This document shows, one piece after another, positions 63,206-64,000 of a stretch of 64,000 nucleotides of DNA (its first letter is position 1; every line of letters starts with the position of its first letter). The translations under genes were made by a program, and so were the position numbers. The DNA is from Aquificaceae bacterium. Lineage in GTDB: Bacteria; Aquificota; Aquificia; Aquificales; Aquificaceae. The DNA is taken from positions 1 through 64,000 of the forward strand of contig JALSHV010000004.1 of assembly GCA_026981975.1 (NCBI GenBank), in the 5' to 3' direction. Under the pieces are notes generated by a model, which was not told the origin of the DNA, ran no database searches, and worked only from the letters and a program-made list of their open reading frames with translations.

Positions 63206-63775
63206 ATGGCAAAATTGGGACCTGCGGGGTATTCACCCTATCCTGTTGCTCTTTACGAAGGTATATTAACCCCTCCACCGGGGAAAGCCCTTCTCTTCAC
63301 AGAATTGGTGGACGAGGAAATTGCCATGAGAGAAGCGGCAAAGGCGATGTTTACCAGAGAAAATCCCACTGTGTTTCCAGGGCCTCAGGTTCTCTACGCT
63401 TGGAACGAGGAAGCGAAGAAGAAAGCACAGCTTGTAAGGAAAATGGCGGAAGTGTTCGGAGCCAGGATAATCCCCATGTATGATTACAGGCCTAAGTATC
63501 CCAAAATAGATCCGCAAAAGGAGATAAATCCGAATCATCCCAATCTTACGATATGGCATAACAATATAAAAGTCTGTATATTCATAGGCGTTCACTGCCA
63601 CTATGCTAATGTTGCTCTCAAAATAATCAGAGCAGAAACGGATTGCTATACGATAGCATTGTGCGGAAATGCAGGTCATGAAGATGCCACGGTAACCCTC
63701 AGAGATCAACATTCAGAGGAGTTAGAAAAGTTCATAAGAATAGCTGAAGAAGTTAAAAGAGAACTTAAAAAATAA
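63206..63775 (+). CDS. porD: delta-like subunit of 2-oxoacid:ferredoxin oxidoreductase
   Basis: 189 residues. Family members are sometimes labelled carbon monoxide dehydrogenase beta subunit-like. It holds FIGVHCHYANVALKIIRAET and CGNAGHEDATVTLRDQH, which look like a conserved ligand or cofactor site with H and C residues, and has no ferredoxin-type cysteine cluster. Ribosome-binding site GGAGG; the next gene starts 12 bases after its stop. Confidence 0.75.
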   Translation: MAKLGPAGYSPYPVALYEGILTPPPGKALLFTELVDEEIAMREAAKAMFTRENPTVFPGPQVLYAWNEEAKKKAQLVRKMAEVFGARIIPMYDYRPKYPKIDPQKEINPNHPNLTIWHNNIKVCIFIGVHCHYANVALKIIRAETDCYTIALCGNAGHEDATVTLRDQHSEELEKFIRIAEEVKRELKK

Positions 63776-63787
63776 GGAGGTTTTAAT

Positions 63788-64000
63788 ATGCAAAAAACCC
63801 AACAAATTAAATACAACAGAGCCGGTCAAAAAGTTGTTTCTCCCGAATACCTACTTTTTGAAGCACCACGTCAAAAACAGTTTATGACAGGATCGGAGGT
63901 TGTAAAGGAAGCTGTTAAAAGAGCTTCAGTTGATGCCTCTGTTTCGTATCCTATAACTCCCCAGTCTGAAGCAGCACATCTTATAGGTGAACTGTGGGCA
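63788..64000 (+). CDS. porA: alpha subunit of 2-oxoacid:ferredoxin oxidoreductase (partial)
   Basis: The first 71 codons are present, the rest lies outside the window. The N-terminus includes FMTGSEVVKEAVKRASVDAS and YPITPQSEAAHLIGELWA, the typical thiamine-enzyme alpha-subunit start with the conserved YPITPQ/S motif. It follows an AAGGAGG ribosome-binding site. Whether the enzyme acts on pyruvate or 2-oxoglutarate cannot be seen in this fragment. Confidence 0.88.
   Translation, partial: MQKTQQIKYNRAGQKVVSPEYLLFEAPRQKQFMTGSEVVKEAVKRASVDASVSYPITPQSEAAHLIGELWA

Overview
The window looks like chromosomal DNA of a thermophilic, chemolithoautotrophic Gram-negative bacterium, most likely a member of the Aquificales (Aquificaceae). 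The reasons are a very GC-rich 5S rRNA in an otherwise AT-leaning genome (judged by eye, not computed), short or absent intergenic gaps, a carbamoyl-phosphate synthase large subunit present only as its N-terminal half, a DmsABC/SoeABC-type molybdoenzyme, and the start of a multi-subunit 2-oxoacid:ferredoxin oxidoreductase of the kind used in the reductive TCA cycle. Lipoproteins, outer-membrane barrels and a secretin show two membranes. No species name can be fixed from the sequence alone.

Layout. 1-5.8 kb: 5S rRNA, a small exported protein, serS with a diguanylate cyclase, clpB and a SpoVG-like gene. 5.8-15.5 kb: housekeeping genes (ftsY with an unusual TPR-like N-terminus, a membrane ClpP-like protease, a FetB-type permease, a thrC-aldolase-lipoyl protein operon, an EAL-HDOD protein, rplY-pth, accD, an rRNA methyltransferase). 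15.6-20.1 kb: soeABC-like genes, probably a cytoplasmic-facing sulfite:quinone oxidoreductase, meeting a SNase-sirohaem dehydrogenase-DUF501 operon head-on. 21.7-27.9 kb: four genes with 1-4 base overlaps encoding a TPR/beta-barrel outer-membrane protein, a FecR-domain protein, a very large cysteine-rich lipoprotein and an NtrY-like histidine kinase; I know no described system with this composition. 27.9-29.0 kb: a small foreign-looking island with a decayed mazEF toxin-antitoxin pair.

29.0-34.1 kb: a thiL-HD-trpC-small protein-thioredoxin-like-rlmB operon and superoxide dismutase. 35.0-46.0 kb: a compact MSHA-like type IV pilus / type II secretion locus (platform protein, ATPase, three pilins, MshI/J/K/L/N/M-like parts). 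Its ATPase carries an N-terminal MshEN sequence expected to bind cyclic di-GMP, and the window also encodes a GGDEF protein and an EAL-HDOD protein. 46-57 kb: small helical and membrane proteins, a glycosyltransferase, a macrodomain protein, guaA, two envelope lipoproteins, carB (first half), rimM, serA, a copper ATPase and hslV. 57-64 kb: a porin behind an FNR-like palindrome, two SurA-like periplasmic folding factors, an EmrB-type efflux pump, dprA and the first three genes of the ferredoxin oxidoreductase operon, the third cut by the window edge.

The metabolic genes fit a cell that fixes CO2 through ferredoxin-dependent carboxylation and draws electrons from reduced sulfur. The envelope genes suggest regulated surface structures: a c-di-GMP-responsive pilus and a possible surface-lipoprotein export and sensing cassette. 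Several first genes of transcription units have a TATAAT-like box only about 5-14 bases before the ATG and no Shine-Dalgarno sequence, whereas operon-internal genes usually have good ribosome-binding sites.
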